Shown: piece by piece, positions 1 through 7,007 of the stretch
Position numbering within the stretch: position 1 is the first letter of the stretch
How the letters are laid out: each line of letters begins with the position of its first letter
DNA from: Lentibacillus amyloliquefaciens
GTDB taxonomy: Bacteria; Bacillota; Bacilli; Bacillales; Amphibacillaceae
Assembly (NCBI RefSeq): GCF_001307805.1
Contig: NZ_CP013862.1
Location: forward strand, 2,666,001 to 2,730,000
Direction: 5' to 3'
DNA length: 64,000 nt
The notes under the pieces: model-generated
Told to the model about the DNA's origin: nothing
The model's input: the letters and a program-made list of their open reading frames with translations, nothing else
Database searches by the model: none
Translations under genes and position numbers: made by a program

Positions 1-60
1 GCCGATGATCAATGTTCGTTCATTCATTTGCGCTAAGCGCTGATTTTGTGTAAAATCCAT
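1..60 (-). CDS. IS110-family transposase, N-terminal fragment cut by window edge
   Basis: Only the first 20 codons are in the window. Translation starts at the ATG whose first base is 60, behind a GAAGGGAG ribosome site, and reads MDFTQNQRLAQ..TLIIG. A short polar lead-in followed by TLIIG, just before the first DEDD catalytic aspartate (usually GVDIAK), is typical of IS110-family transposases of Bacillaceae. These act on DNA through a RuvC-like domain. The catalytic residues lie outside the window, so the family call rests on the N-terminus alone. It fits the mobile, repeat-rich character of the next 13 kb. Confidence 0.6.
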   Translation of the reverse strand, partial: MDFTQNQRLAQMNERTLIIG

Positions 61-210
61 AAGTGAAGTCTCCCTTCGGTACTTAATTCGAGGTCATCGC
101 GATGACACTCTCTATCGTACCAAGGGGGCTTTTTTTATGCATTTGTCATATTCCCCGATTTATCCTCACATTCTTTCCTTACAGGAATGCTCCTTTTAAA
201 ATTTTATATG

Positions 211-242
211 CCACAATATGGCCCTATTCAGAAGGACACACT
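211..242. repeat. GCGCCC palindrome copy 1, left half
   Basis: Left arm CCACAATATGGCCCTATTC followed by GAAGGAC. The matching right half is at 739-762; the two halves are separated by a group II intron remnant. Joined, they resemble the intact copy at 4699-4757 (both have AGAAGGAC.CACT before GCGCGCCCG). Confidence 0.65.
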
Positions 243-738
243 ATTATACAGATAAGTAAGGGTTTGAAGTTATCGCTCCCTATGAGCCTGTTAGCATTGC
301 ATGTGCCTGTAACACAGAATGGATTTTCATATAATCGATTCTTACTCATCCATAGCTAACCCTACATATGGTAGTCAATACATTTCTATATAATGCGCGT
401 CTAGACCCGTACCTTCAGTTCGTCAGCAATACAGTATGTTATTGTATTTACATTGCATTCTCACCATATCTATTCAACCCAAGCGCCATGATTTACACCG
501 TCCCATCGGGTAGGCTTTCGTCAGCCGGACTGTTACGGTAAATTCTCACGCCTATTAGCCGAGCTTATAACACACTATTTCTTACTAAACAGTGTGCTAT
601 TCGACGCAGGGGGAGCCCTTCAGAGCGTTACCTCATCATTCGACTCCTTGATAATATCCTTCAATTAAATCATAAATTACCTGACCTTTACCTAGATTGT
701 GTTAGCCACGTCTCATTTGAGTCAGGAACGTGTCGCAC
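243..738 (-). mobile_element. group II intron remnant (5' domains plus 3' extension, no domain V)
   Basis: On the minus strand the segment begins GTGCGACACG at 738, matching the GUGYG 5' end of group II introns. It continues with structured, domain-I-like sequence containing many short complementary stretches. It ends with GGGAGCGATAACTTCA and CTGTATAAT, nearly the same tail found beyond domain VI of the second intron remnant at 12537-12613. No domain V hairpin and no maturase reading frame are present, so the centre and 3' half are deleted and the intron is probably inactive. The exons flanking it are the two halves of one GCGCCC palindrome. The intron call is inference from ends and context; a covariance search would settle it. 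Confidence 0.6.
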
Positions 739-762
739 CGACTAGCGCGCCCGTTAATTTAA
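739..762. repeat. GCGCCC palindrome copy 1, right half
   Basis: CGACTAGCGCGCCCGTTAA: right arm of the element split by the intron. The stop codon (759-761) of the small minus-strand pseudogene lies inside this arm, so gene and element directly abut. Confidence 0.65.
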
Positions 763-933
763 GATTCTTCTTCATTTGAGGTTTTTAACTGTTTGGCATT
801 TATAAAAAAGGCAGTCCCTATTGTGAATAAACCTAAATATGCAAATGTAGCCATTACTGAGTATTCGTTATCAAAAAACGTTGTATTTACCAGCCAGAAT
901 AACCAATATTATTAGTACAAGTGATATATACAT
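759..933 (-). pseudogene. small membrane protein, frameshifted
   Basis: From the ATG at 933 the frame reads MYISLVLIILVILAGKYNVF and stops. One base shifted, the frame continues FDNEYSVMATFAYLG and ..FFINAKQLKTSNEEES to a stop at 759. The break is at a run of six T (873-878 on the complementary strand), where five would keep the frame. The restored protein would have about 57 residues and two hydrophobic segments. It sits just downstream of another small membrane protein gene (976-1224) and ends inside the palindrome arm. I do not recognise a family. The lesion could be a sequence error. Confidence 0.5.
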
Positions 934-975
934 TCCCCGAAAAAACTCGCTTATGAGGTTTCACTCGTCTTAAAA

Positions 976-1224
976 TCAAACAAAAATAAGACCAAAAAAC
1001 AACGGAATGACCAATCCTAAAATAAAAATAAAAGAAGTCACAGTTTCATATTTTTTAGACCCGGACAATCTTTTCAGAATAGGATTAGCAATCATACTTA
1101 TTAAAGCTATACAAATTACAATGCTGATGCTAAATACAACTGTATTATCGTTCAAATAAGTTATAGAAATAAAAAACAAAACTGAAAATGGAATACCTAA
1201 CAAGAAAGACAAAAAATACTGCAT
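976..1224 (-). CDS. small three-helix membrane protein, unknown function
   Basis: The 82-residue protein starts MQYFLSFLLG at 1224, behind a good AAGGGG ribosome site. An ATG further upstream would place that site inside the gene. Three hydrophobic segments span roughly residues 3-25, 30-50 and 62-82, with a basic loop (KRLSGSKKYE) between the second and third. This predicts a tiny integral membrane protein. No family is recognised. It lies 42 bp upstream of the frameshifted membrane protein at 759-933, on the same strand, and the two may share a transcript and a cassette. Confidence 0.55.
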   Translation of the reverse strand: MQYFLSFLLGIPFSVLFFISITYLNDNTVVFSISIVICIALISMIANPILKRLSGSKKYETVTSFIFILGLVIPLFFGLIFV

Positions 1225-1315
1225 CAAAACACCCCTTTTACAAAATAACACTATTAATTTTTTATTCCAATTTCCTTTTGTTGTGAACCAACAGCAACTC
1301 TAAAAACCAAAAGTT

Positions 1316-1365
1316 GTCGGTAGGCAAAATTGATACCTAACGGTATCTGCCTACCGGCTTTTTAG
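1316..1365. terminator. long two-part inverted repeat with T tail
   Basis: GTCGGTAGGCA pairs with TGCCTACCGGC, and an inner GATACC pairs with GGTATC; CTTTTTAG follows on the plus strand. Strong intrinsic-terminator geometry on the plus strand, although no plus-strand gene precedes it. It could also be a fragment of a mobile element end. Confidence 0.5.
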
Positions 1366-1895
1366 TTTATTCAGGGTTGCTTTTCCCTCCAAAAGTTTTC
1401 TCGGCATAACAAATGTCCTCTAAAGCTCTAAATCATTGCTCCTCGCCTTTGCTCGATCTTGTTAATGCACTGCACCCTGTATTTCTTTCATAAAATGGCT
1501 CAGAGGCTCTGTCACGTTCTTTCTGAGAAAAACAACAGCAAACTTATTATGTCTCTCCTCAAAGCTCTTATAATGATTCCTGCAGATTTTATAAAGCTTT
1601 GTCGTATTTTTTACCATCTTTTCAACTGAAAGCATTTAATTGTTTATTTTCCTCTTTTAATTCCTCATTCTCATTCTTAAGCTTTTTCGTTTCATCCTAT
1701 AGCACAACCAATCGTCATTCCAAGTGGTATTAAACTATCTAATAAATTTTGAGCACCTTTTGATTTTTTCTTACCCTGGGTACGTGCCAGTCATTTTTAA
1801 TATTAACAAATTCATACTCATACTATTGAACCATCTTTTCGTTTAATCGAGCTGTCTTACTCTGTACGAATTAGCCATATAAAAAGTTTCTTTTA
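1366..1895 (-). pseudogene. decayed coding sequence, unidentified
   Basis: No intact gene lies here, but the minus strand shows coding-like debris. About 1480-1630 reads KLYKICRNHYKSFEERHNK followed by FAVVFLRKNVTEPLSHF. About 1640-1700 reads LKNENEELKEENKQLNAF, a short coiled-coil-like stretch. Frames change between these blocks, and in-frame stops are frequent. It looks like the remains of one or two genes in a cassette ending at the palindrome at 1899. I cannot name a family. Confidence 0.3.
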
Positions 1896-1898
1896 TGC

Positions 1899-1968
1899 AA
1901 CAAAATGGCCCAGTTGAGCAGGAATGGACGCAAGTTATTATTCAATTCTTGCGCCCTATTATGGAAGA
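1899..1968. repeat. GCGCCC palindrome copy 2
   Basis: Left arm CAACAAAATGGCCCAGTTG and right arm GCGCCCTATTATGGAA; the inner stem GGACGCAAG pairs with CTTGCGCC across a TTATTATTCAATT loop. The right arm ends 57 bp beyond the stop of the minus-strand gene at 2025. Confidence 0.7.
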
Positions 1969-2024
1969 TCCTTCTGAAGAACCTTATTAAAATAACACTA
2001 CCGTTACTTATTCATAATAAGTTA

Positions 2025-2339
2025 TCATTTCTTCTCATTTCTTTTCCACTTTTCATAATTGTGGACGATATCGAGTAAGACTAGGAATAAGAAAATGATT
2101 CCAATGATTTTGTATTCATTTGACGTTAAATCACTAAACCAATATAAAGCGAGGTATATTAGCGAAACAATTGGAACCCCCCACACTGCACGTATTAATC
2201 TCCTTCTATAAGTTAATTTATGATAGTTTAGTACAAAACCTTTATCCTTTTTTTCTTCATTTTTATATATTACCGACATTACCGTACTAACAACGAAAAC
2301 CGCTATCAATGGTCCAATAAGATACAGTAGAATATTCAC
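2025..2339 (-). CDS. small membrane protein, unknown function
   Basis: I place the start at the GTG at 2339 because a GGAGGG ribosome site precedes it with good spacing. This gives 104 residues; an upstream TTG would add 14 residues without a usable site. Hydrophobic segments lie near residues 3-24, 56-72 and 79-95, with a charged loop (KNEEKKDKG) after the first and a basic C-terminus (KWKRNEKK). No family is recognised. It is a single gene between palindromes 2 and 3, with only 40 bp before the next palindrome, so an own promoter has little room. Confidence 0.6.
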   Translation of the reverse strand: MNILLYLIGPLIAVFVVSTVMSVIYKNEEKKDKGFVLNYHKLTYRRRLIRAVWGVPIVSLIYLALYWFSDLTSNEYKIIGIIFLFLVLLDIVHNYEKWKRNEKK

Positions 2340-2378
2340 TATACCCTCCCTCGCGAGAAACGCTTTAGCTATAAAATT

Positions 2379-2450
2379 CAACTAACCTGCCTTTACTTGA
2401 ATAAGGAAAGAGCATTACCGTTGTTAAAGTAATGCGCCCTATTGCGGAAA
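2379..2450. repeat. GCGCCC palindrome copy 3
   Basis: Inner stem GCATTAC / GTAATGC around CGTTGTTAAA, then right arm GCGCCCTATTGCGGAA. The left arm (CAACTAACCTGCC) is diverged. The right arm ends 12 bp beyond the stop of the LOG-family gene. Confidence 0.65.
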
Positions 2451-2462
2451 GATGAACGATAA

Positions 2463-3047
2463 TCACCTATGTTTGATCTTTTTAATATATGTTTTTACTG
2501 CCGGTGGTTGATATGTATAAAACTTTTCAATTAAATGTTGAGGAGACGAATCCACAAGGGCCATTGAACGATATTTTTCATCTAAAAATTGCTCATCCGC
2601 CATGTGGTTAAAAAAAGATACAAGTGGATCATAGTAATGATTAATATTTAAAAGGCCGCATGGTTTTTGATGTTCACCCAATTGAGCCCAAGTGAAGACT
2701 TCCATAAATTCCTCTAGTGTTCCTGGTCCTCCAGGCAAAGCAATAAAACCATCGGCTAATTCAGCCATCTTAGCTTTCCGTTCGTGCATGGATTGGACAA
2801 CAAATAGCTTAGTTAAATTGGGATGCGAAATCTCTCGGTCTTCCAACATTTCAGGGATGACCCCAATGACTTGCCCATCGTTTTCTAAAACAGCATTTGC
2901 TACTGACCCCATCATTCCAACGCTCGCTCCACCGTATATAAGTGTAATCTCTTGTTTAGCGAGTTCTTTTCCTAGCTGAACAGCACCTTCACCATACACA
3001 TCAGATGCTCCGTTGCTTGATCCACAAAAAACAGCCAAATGCTTCAC
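2463..3047 (-). CDS. LOG family protein (TIGR00730 Rossmann-fold phosphoribohydrolase)
   Basis: The 194-residue protein begins at the GTG at 3047, behind GGAGGGG, giving MKHLAVFCGSSNGA. The family fold is visible: N-terminal VFCGSS, YGG at 38-40, and the signature LPGGPGTLEEF near residues 104-114 with R90 and K91 upstream. In LOG proteins this set binds nucleoside 5'-monophosphates and supports cleavage of the N-glycosidic bond, as shown for plant cytokinin-activating LOG and several bacterial relatives. The bacterial substrate is usually unknown. Length is normal for the family. It is a single cassette-like gene between palindromes 3 and 4. Confidence 0.85.
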   Translation of the reverse strand: MKHLAVFCGSSNGASDVYGEGAVQLGKELAKQEITLIYGGASVGMMGSVANAVLENDGQVIGVIPEMLEDREISHPNLTKLFVVQSMHERKAKMAELADGFIALPGGPGTLEEFMEVFTWAQLGEHQKPCGLLNINHYYDPLVSFFNHMADEQFLDEKYRSMALVDSSPQHLIEKFYTYQPPAVKTYIKKIKHR

Positions 3048-3091
3048 TGTAATCCCCTCCATTATTTTAACCATCTTTATTATCTCAATAA

Positions 3092-3147
3092 AAAGGCTAC
3101 TTTCGATTATCAGATTTATTCAATTTTTGCGCTCTTTTCTGGAAGAT
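3092..3147. repeat. GCGCCC palindrome copy 4, degenerate
   Basis: Only TTATTCAATTTTTGCGCTC and TTTTCTGGAA recall the loop and right arm. It lies where a copy is expected, 25 bp beyond the lipoprotein stop and 45 bp before the LOG start. Confidence 0.4.
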
Positions 3148-3171
3148 TTGAATACAAATTCCTCTTAAATT

Positions 3172-3690
3172 TTATTGGATAAGTTCTTGTCGTAACTCAG
3201 CGAAGCCATCCATCTGTTGTCTGTCTTTATCCACTTTCCATCCTTCTTCTGTTTTTTTCATGACAAGTTGGCCAAAATCCTTGATGGAATTCGTTTCAGG
3301 TTTTTCTCCAGTACCTTTGACTTCAATATTTATATCGTAATCAAAACTAATTTCATCATCCGTGTTAACATTACCCACCTCAAAAGAAAGACTTTTCACA
3401 GATAAATCACTTTTTGTCTGACGTGAAAAACTTTTAATATAACTAATAATACCCTGGTTAAATAAATATTTACTTTCCTTTTCAGTCGCATACAACCCAA
3501 ATGTTTCTTTTATTTCTTCAAGGTTATCTGGTGTTTTTTTCTCAGAGATTTCTTCGTATTTAATATTAAATTGCATCTCTTTAAATTCTGTAGCCGCTTG
3601 TTTTGCAGCCTCAGTTGAATCAGTTCCGCATCCAGAAAACATTAATACAAATGCAACTACCCAAAAAGAATGACTAACTTTCCGCCACAT
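3172..3690 (-). CDS. small lipoprotein, unknown function
   Basis: The 172-residue protein has a signal peptide and lipobox (FSGC, cysteine at residue 21), so it should be lipid-anchored outside the membrane. The mature part is charged, with a predicted beta-rich C-terminal half ending in KMDGFAELRQELIQ-like sequence (..DRQQMDGFAELRQELIQ). An alternating pattern resembling NTF2-like or DUF4878-type lipoproteins is possible but not certain. The start ATG follows an AGGGGGTGA ribosome site. It is a stand-alone gene flanked by palindromes 4 and 5. Confidence 0.65.
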   Translation of the reverse strand: MWRKVSHSFWVVAFVLMFSGCGTDSTEAAKQAATEFKEMQFNIKYEEISEKKTPDNLEEIKETFGLYATEKESKYLFNQGIISYIKSFSRQTKSDLSVKSLSFEVGNVNTDDEISFDYDINIEVKGTGEKPETNSIKDFGQLVMKKTEEGWKVDKDRQQMDGFAELRQELIQ

Positions 3691-3823
3691 ACCTTAAGTC
3701 ACCCCCTAACCCTCTTGTAATCGCTTTAAATTAAATTTTGTAGCGGTAAATGTGATTTTAAATATTTTTCTCTATACAATTAAATACGTTATAAGAATTA
3801 TGAAGTTTCACCGTATGAAATTT

Positions 3824-3895
3824 CTTCAACAATCTGGCCCCTTATATCCAGTTTAGGCGCTAATACTTATTCCTGATTAGCGCCCGTTTGAGGAA
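3824..3895. repeat. GCGCCC palindrome copy 5, near-perfect
   Basis: Left arm TTCAACAATCTGGCCCC and right arm GCGCCCGTTTGAGGAA; inner stem GGCGCTAAT / ATTAGCGCC with loop ACTTATTCCTG. The loop and right stem are nearly identical to copy 12 at 10117-10177, 6.3 kb away. Confidence 0.75.
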
Positions 3896-4113
3896 TACCG
3901 GTAACCGATTTTTGTATACAACTTTATTGTAGAGTTACCGACTTTATTTTTGTAGGACATTAAAGACAGCGTAAGCGATATTTAAGGAGTACCCCCTAGT
4001 CTTTCAGTGAAGTACCCCTTGTTCACACCGTACCAGAATACTGATCAAATTAGTTGGAGAGTACCAGCGGTCATGCCGATGCTCTGCGACATTTGGCGCA
4101 TCGAGAAACTGAT
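3896..4113 (-). pseudogene. decayed insertion, possibly transposase debris
   Basis: The 218 bp between palindrome 5 and the DinB gene hold no intact gene. The minus strand reads SMRQMSQSIGMTAGTLQLI and, after a stop, FWYGVNKGYFTERLGGTP. The base composition near 4030-4113 is as GC-rich as the adjacent DinB gene. The blocks look like remnants of a foreign gene, perhaps an insertion-sequence transposase. I cannot assign the family. Confidence 0.25.
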
Positions 4114-4611
4114 TTATTGGGCTTCCTCGTCGGCCGAGGGACCATAGATACCCGGTACCGGAATATCTAGTAAACGCAAATAAACCCCAAGCTGCGCCCG
4201 GTGATGAACCATGTGGCTTAGTCCAAAGGTGCGAAGCGCAATCGCCCGCGGCTCACATTGGATGATATGGTCACCGTGGCGCAACGTCCATTCCTCGCCA
4301 AGCGTTTTCTCGTCGCATTCAGCTAGCAGCTTTTCTAACTTGCCGACGTTCGCGTCGAACTCCCCCAGAACGTCAGAGCGTTTTTCCAAAGGTTCCCGTC
4401 TTAACGGCACGGTCGATAGATCAAACTCAGGGTACTGAAAAATCTCGATTTGCCAGTTCAGCAGATTAATCAAATGCGTGGCCAGCCCTCCGAGCGACAT
4501 TGATTTATCGTGCGGCTTCCACGACATATATTCCTCGGACAAGCGTTCCAGAACGCGTCGCGTGGTGGCTAGTTCATGCGTTATGTCGCCAACGATCAAA
4601 TGCTTAACCAT
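4114..4611 (-). CDS. DinB family protein (DUF664-like four-helix metalloenzyme)
   Basis: The 165-residue protein has the DinB/YfiT-like layout of a four-helix bundle with three metal-binding histidines. H46 lies in GGLATHLINL, and H133 plus H136/H137 in LSHMVHHRAQLGVYLRLL, followed by the usual proline-rich end (DIPVPGIYGPSADE). Relatives bind Zn or Ni; some are thiol transferases (bacillithiol or mycothiol), most are uncharacterised. The gene is clearly richer in G and C than its neighbours (for example around 4100-4600), suggesting a different donor. It lies between palindromes 5 and 6. Confidence 0.85.
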   Translation of the reverse strand: MVKHLIVGDITHELATTRRVLERLSEEYMSWKPHDKSMSLGGLATHLINLLNWQIEIFQYPEFDLSTVPLRREPLEKRSDVLGEFDANVGKLEKLLAECDEKTLGEEWTLRHGDHIIQCEPRAIALRTFGLSHMVHHRAQLGVYLRLLDIPVPGIYGPSADEEAQ

Positions 4612-4698
4612 AAATTCTCCACTCCTCTCATAATTTTAATGACCTTACTCCATACTTCTGCTTCATTACTGAAATACCTTCTTATCCCTTCTTATCTT

Positions 4699-4757
4699 CA
4701 ATAATAATAGTCCGATTTAGAAGGACGCACTATTCGATTAGCGCGCCCGATTGCTTA
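4699..4757. repeat. GCGCCC palindrome copy 6
   Basis: CAATAATAATAGTCCGATT, then GAAGGACGCAC / GCGCGCCC and the right arm GCGCCCGATTGCTTAA. It serves as the uninterrupted counterpart of copy 1. The right arm ends 35 bp beyond the stop at 4793. Confidence 0.7.
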
Positions 4758-4792
4758 AAATACTGTATTGTTGATGTCTGAAATCAAAGGCT

Positions 4793-4990
4793 CTATTCCC
4801 CCTTTGATTTTCGCTTTGTGTAAAGTACATAAATAGCGTTCCCAATCGTTACAATTATTGCTGCGGTTAAAAGACCAAGCATTAGATATATATCATAATC
4901 GAATATTAAGAACAAAATAGCTGCCACAACAAATGCTCCCCAACCTCCGATAGCAAAACGCCACGGATGTTCTTTATTATTAAATAACAT
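4793..4990 (-). CDS. two-helix small membrane protein, unknown function
   Basis: I take the ATG at 4990 (MLFNNKEHPWRFAIGGWGAF), behind AAGGGGA, giving 65 residues. A longer reading would run into the palindrome at 5016. Two hydrophobic helices (about residues 12-30 and 35-56) are followed by a basic tail (YTKRKSKGE), predicting an inner-membrane protein with a cytoplasmic C-terminus. No family is recognised. It is the only gene in its cassette. Confidence 0.55.
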   Translation of the reverse strand: MLFNNKEHPWRFAIGGWGAFVVAAILFLIFDYDIYLMLGLLTAAIIVTIGNAIYVLYTKRKSKGE

Positions 4991-5015
4991 AATAATATAT
5001 CCCCTTACTTGTTCT

Positions 5016-5074
5016 GCATAATGGCCCGATTCGGACACAGTGCTTCTTCCATAACTGCGCCCGATTGTGGAAAT
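5016..5074. repeat. GCGCCC palindrome copy 7
   Basis: Left arm GCATAATGGCCCGATTC, right arm GCGCCCGATTGTGGAA (closest to consensus). The right arm ends 9 bp beyond the last stop of the PadR/HAAS cassette, and the left arm lies 26 bp before the start at 4990. Confidence 0.75.
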
Positions 5075-5083
5075 AACGTCTAA

Positions 5084-5453
5084 TTATTTATAATCTGAAT
5101 CTATATTTTTCCGTGCATTTTTACGAAATTCCTTAGGATTTGATGACCATTCATACACATTGAGCTGGTATTCTTTTAAATCTTCATCAGACAAATTATC
5201 TTCTAAATAACTTTCAACTTTCGTAATGTCTTCTTCATCATATACAGTTATAGATATTACAGGGTGCTCATCATCAAATTGTGTACTTTGTACGCTAGTA
5301 GAGTTCGATTAACTCACTAAAAGCAAGTTGGTCTCCTTGTTTTACCTTTCTAATCAGATTTTTGACTATATCGTCCATTTGGCTATCCCACGCCTGTGAG
5401 ATTATTGGATGATTTCTTTTTGTCAAAACAACAGAGCCATCTTTCACAATCAT
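5084..5453 (-). pseudogene. third gene of the padR cassette, internally broken
   Basis: The ATG at 5453 overlaps the stop of the upstream HAAS gene (ATGA), implying translational coupling. The frame reads MIVKDGSVVLTKRNHP and, from about residue 27, DDIVKNLIRKVKQGDQLAFS followed by ELIELY, then a stop. The second block resembles region 2.1 of ECF sigma factors. In another frame the sequence continues FDDEHPVISITVYDEEDITK and ends KNIDSDYK at 5084. An internal deletion or frameshift has fused two unrelated-looking parts. The sigma-like reading is tentative. Confidence 0.45.
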
Positions 5454-6208
5454 GATGCTTTATCCATCTTGCTTACAATAAATAGATAAACACCGATACC
5501 GCCGAAAGTGAAAATTGTACCCAATACCAACACCATTTCCTCGCCCATCTCAGTAAGTCCAAACAGATATTCTGGAAGCAGAAGCAATGTCAAAATAATC
5601 GGTAACACCCAAGTTTTTGCCCACCAAGATACAGCGATCAGAAAAATAGCTGTAACTACTGCTGTCAAAATAGTACCTGTTGTACCAAAGTGAATTACCG
5701 GAGTTTCAATGGATTGATTTAAAAAAATCAATCCAACAAACATAGTGATTGGAACAAAACCTAACGCAAACAGTACAGTAATTTCTTTCCACTTTGAAAG
5801 CTGATTTCCAGCGATATATTTAAACGCGGCAAAAAGACCAACTATAAGACAACCAGCTATGATAACATGACCTATCAATTCAAGCAGAGAGTAGGACAGT
5901 GTACCCTCCATCAAGTCATTAGCCAGTGTAAAGGAAAACGCCCCAAAGATGATAATCAATACATACTTAAACCACGATCTGTAATCAACAGGCATTTCAT
6001 CTGACAGCTGTTCCATATATTCCTTAGGAGTATGGCCGACAATTTTTTCGGTCGATTTTCCGTTTTTCTCTGCTTCTATCAAATGGACTTCCAATTCCTC
6101 TACAATTTCCTCAATTTCATCTGAACCCTTTCCACTGGAAAATAAATATACCCGCAAGTCTTCTAAGAATTTTCTGCTCTTGTAGGACAATTGTACTTTT
6201 TTATTCAT
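5450..6208 (-). CDS. HAAS-domain membrane protein paired with PadR
   Basis: Start at 6208 (MNKKVQLSYKSRKFLEDLRV), behind AAAGGGAG, giving 252 residues. Residues 1-70 form a helical HAAS-type (DUF1700/DUF1129-like) cytosolic domain with the usual SDEIEEIVEELEVHL pattern. About six hydrophobic segments follow, from residue 78 to 246. Such proteins are encoded directly after a PadR-type repressor and are thought to sense or regulate at the membrane. The mechanism is unknown. It starts 4 bp after the padR stop and overlaps the next reading frame by 4 bp, so the three form one translationally coupled unit. Confidence 0.8.
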   Translation of the reverse strand: MNKKVQLSYKSRKFLEDLRVYLFSSGKGSDEIEEIVEELEVHLIEAEKNGKSTEKIVGHTPKEYMEQLSDEMPVDYRSWFKYVLIIIFGAFSFTLANDLMEGTLSYSLLELIGHVIIAGCLIVGLFAAFKYIAGNQLSKWKEITVLFALGFVPITMFVGLIFLNQSIETPVIHFGTTGTILTAVVTAIFLIAVSWWAKTWVLPIILTLLLLPEYLFGLTEMGEEMVLVLGTIFTFGGIGVYLFIVSKMDKAS

Positions 6209-6212
6209 CCCA

Positions 6213-6563
6213 TCACTCCCTTTCCGGAAATTGATCGGTTGCTGTTTCATGTTTCAGCACTCGATTAACGTTCGCCTGTAAATAATTCCATCGTTCAAGG
6301 AATTTTCCCAACTCCTGTTCCCCTTTTTTTGTAAGCGAATAATATTTTCGTTTTGGCCCGGCTGTTGATTTCTTCCGAGTAGATGTAACAAGTTCTTCTT
6401 TCTGCATCCGTAATAAGAGGGGATAGATTGTTCCCTCACTAAGTGAGTCAAATCCATACATTTCAAGCTGCTCAGCCAGCTCATATCCATATACCTCTCT
6501 GTCCTTAATAATTGCCAATAGACAGCCATCCAAAATTCCTTTCATCATTTGGGTTGTTGACAA
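6213..6563 (-). CDS. PadR family transcriptional repressor
   Basis: I choose the TTG at 6563 (MSTTQMMKGILDGCLLAII) because GAGGTGA sits at the right distance. This gives 116 residues, normal for the short PadR subfamily. The winged-helix core is clear: VYGYELAEQLEMYGFDSLSE, GTIYPLLLRMQKEELV and the wing RKSTAGPKRKYYSLTKKG. A dimerising helix ends the protein. It likely represses its own operon through the two inverted repeats overlapping the promoter at 6610-6638. The ligand, possibly a membrane stress or drug, is unknown. Confidence 0.88.
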   Translation of the reverse strand: MSTTQMMKGILDGCLLAIIKDREVYGYELAEQLEMYGFDSLSEGTIYPLLLRMQKEELVTSTRKKSTAGPKRKYYSLTKKGEQELGKFLERWNYLQANVNRVLKHETATDQFPERE

Positions 6564-6583
6564 AGATTTTTTCACCTCACTTA

Positions 6584-6644
6584 TATCTTGTAAAACAAGG
6601 TATATGTGTATTGTATACTTGATTATCTTGTAATGCAAGGTATT
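6584..6644 (-). promoter_or_regulatory. padR operon promoter with two PadR operators
   Basis: On the minus strand, -35 TTGCAT (6633-6638) and -10 TACAAT (6610-6615) are 17 bp apart. Two dyads of the form TATCTTGT..ACAAGGTA flank them: 6584-6604 (downstream of -10) and 6624-6644 (over -35 and spacer), centre to centre 40 bp. The paired arrangement predicts cooperative autorepression. Seen directly; the assignment to PadR is inference from position. Confidence 0.75.
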
Positions 6645-6741
6645 GTTTTATAATAATTAACAAACCGTGTTAATAAGCCTTTCTTCCACAATATTTTCTT
6701 TCAGAATTGCTATTGCTTAATATGCAGTTGCTGTTTGTAAG

Positions 6742-6927
6742 TTAAAAAAAGTTGTTCAATATTAAAGATAAAACAAAGAAAATAACAGTAAACACTATAC
6801 CGCTTATATATTTTCTCGAAGAGCTTATTCCAATCTTTTTGAAATATATCCCCATAATAATGGTGTAAATTACTCCTGCTATCAAGGAGCCAACAATTGT
6901 TTTTATAATCAACTTCAATCCCCCCAT
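6742..6927 (-). CDS. very small membrane protein
   Basis: From the ATG at 6927 the product has 61 residues; a TTG five codons in, better spaced from GGGGGA, would give 56. Two hydrophobic helices (about 8-27 and 41-60) flank a basic hinge (FKKIGISSSRKY), and the protein ends LILNNFF. No family is recognised. The upstream palindrome begins only 4 bp before the ATG, so transcription must begin in or beyond the palindrome. Confidence 0.5.
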   Translation of the reverse strand: MGGLKLIIKTIVGSLIAGVIYTIIMGIYFKKIGISSSRKYISGIVFTVIFFVLSLILNNFF

Positions 6928-6930
6928 AAC

Positions 6931-6998
6931 GGAACAATCTGGCCCTATTACAGTACGAGCGCAAATCCTTGTTCCGGAATGGCGCCCGATTGTTGAAT
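6931..6998. repeat. GCGCCC palindrome copy 8
   Basis: Left arm GGAACAATCTGGCCCTATT, loop region CGCAAATCCTTGTTCCGG, right arm GCGCCCGATTGTTGAA. It fills the whole gap between the stop at 7008 and the start at 6927. Confidence 0.75.
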
Positions 6999-7007
6999 TA
7001 TGTATTT

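Noticed and set aside
102..359. Open plus-strand frame of 85 codons in the first 400 bp
   Set aside because: No ribosome site or recognisable product. It lies across the IS110 upstream region and the intron remnant on the other strand.
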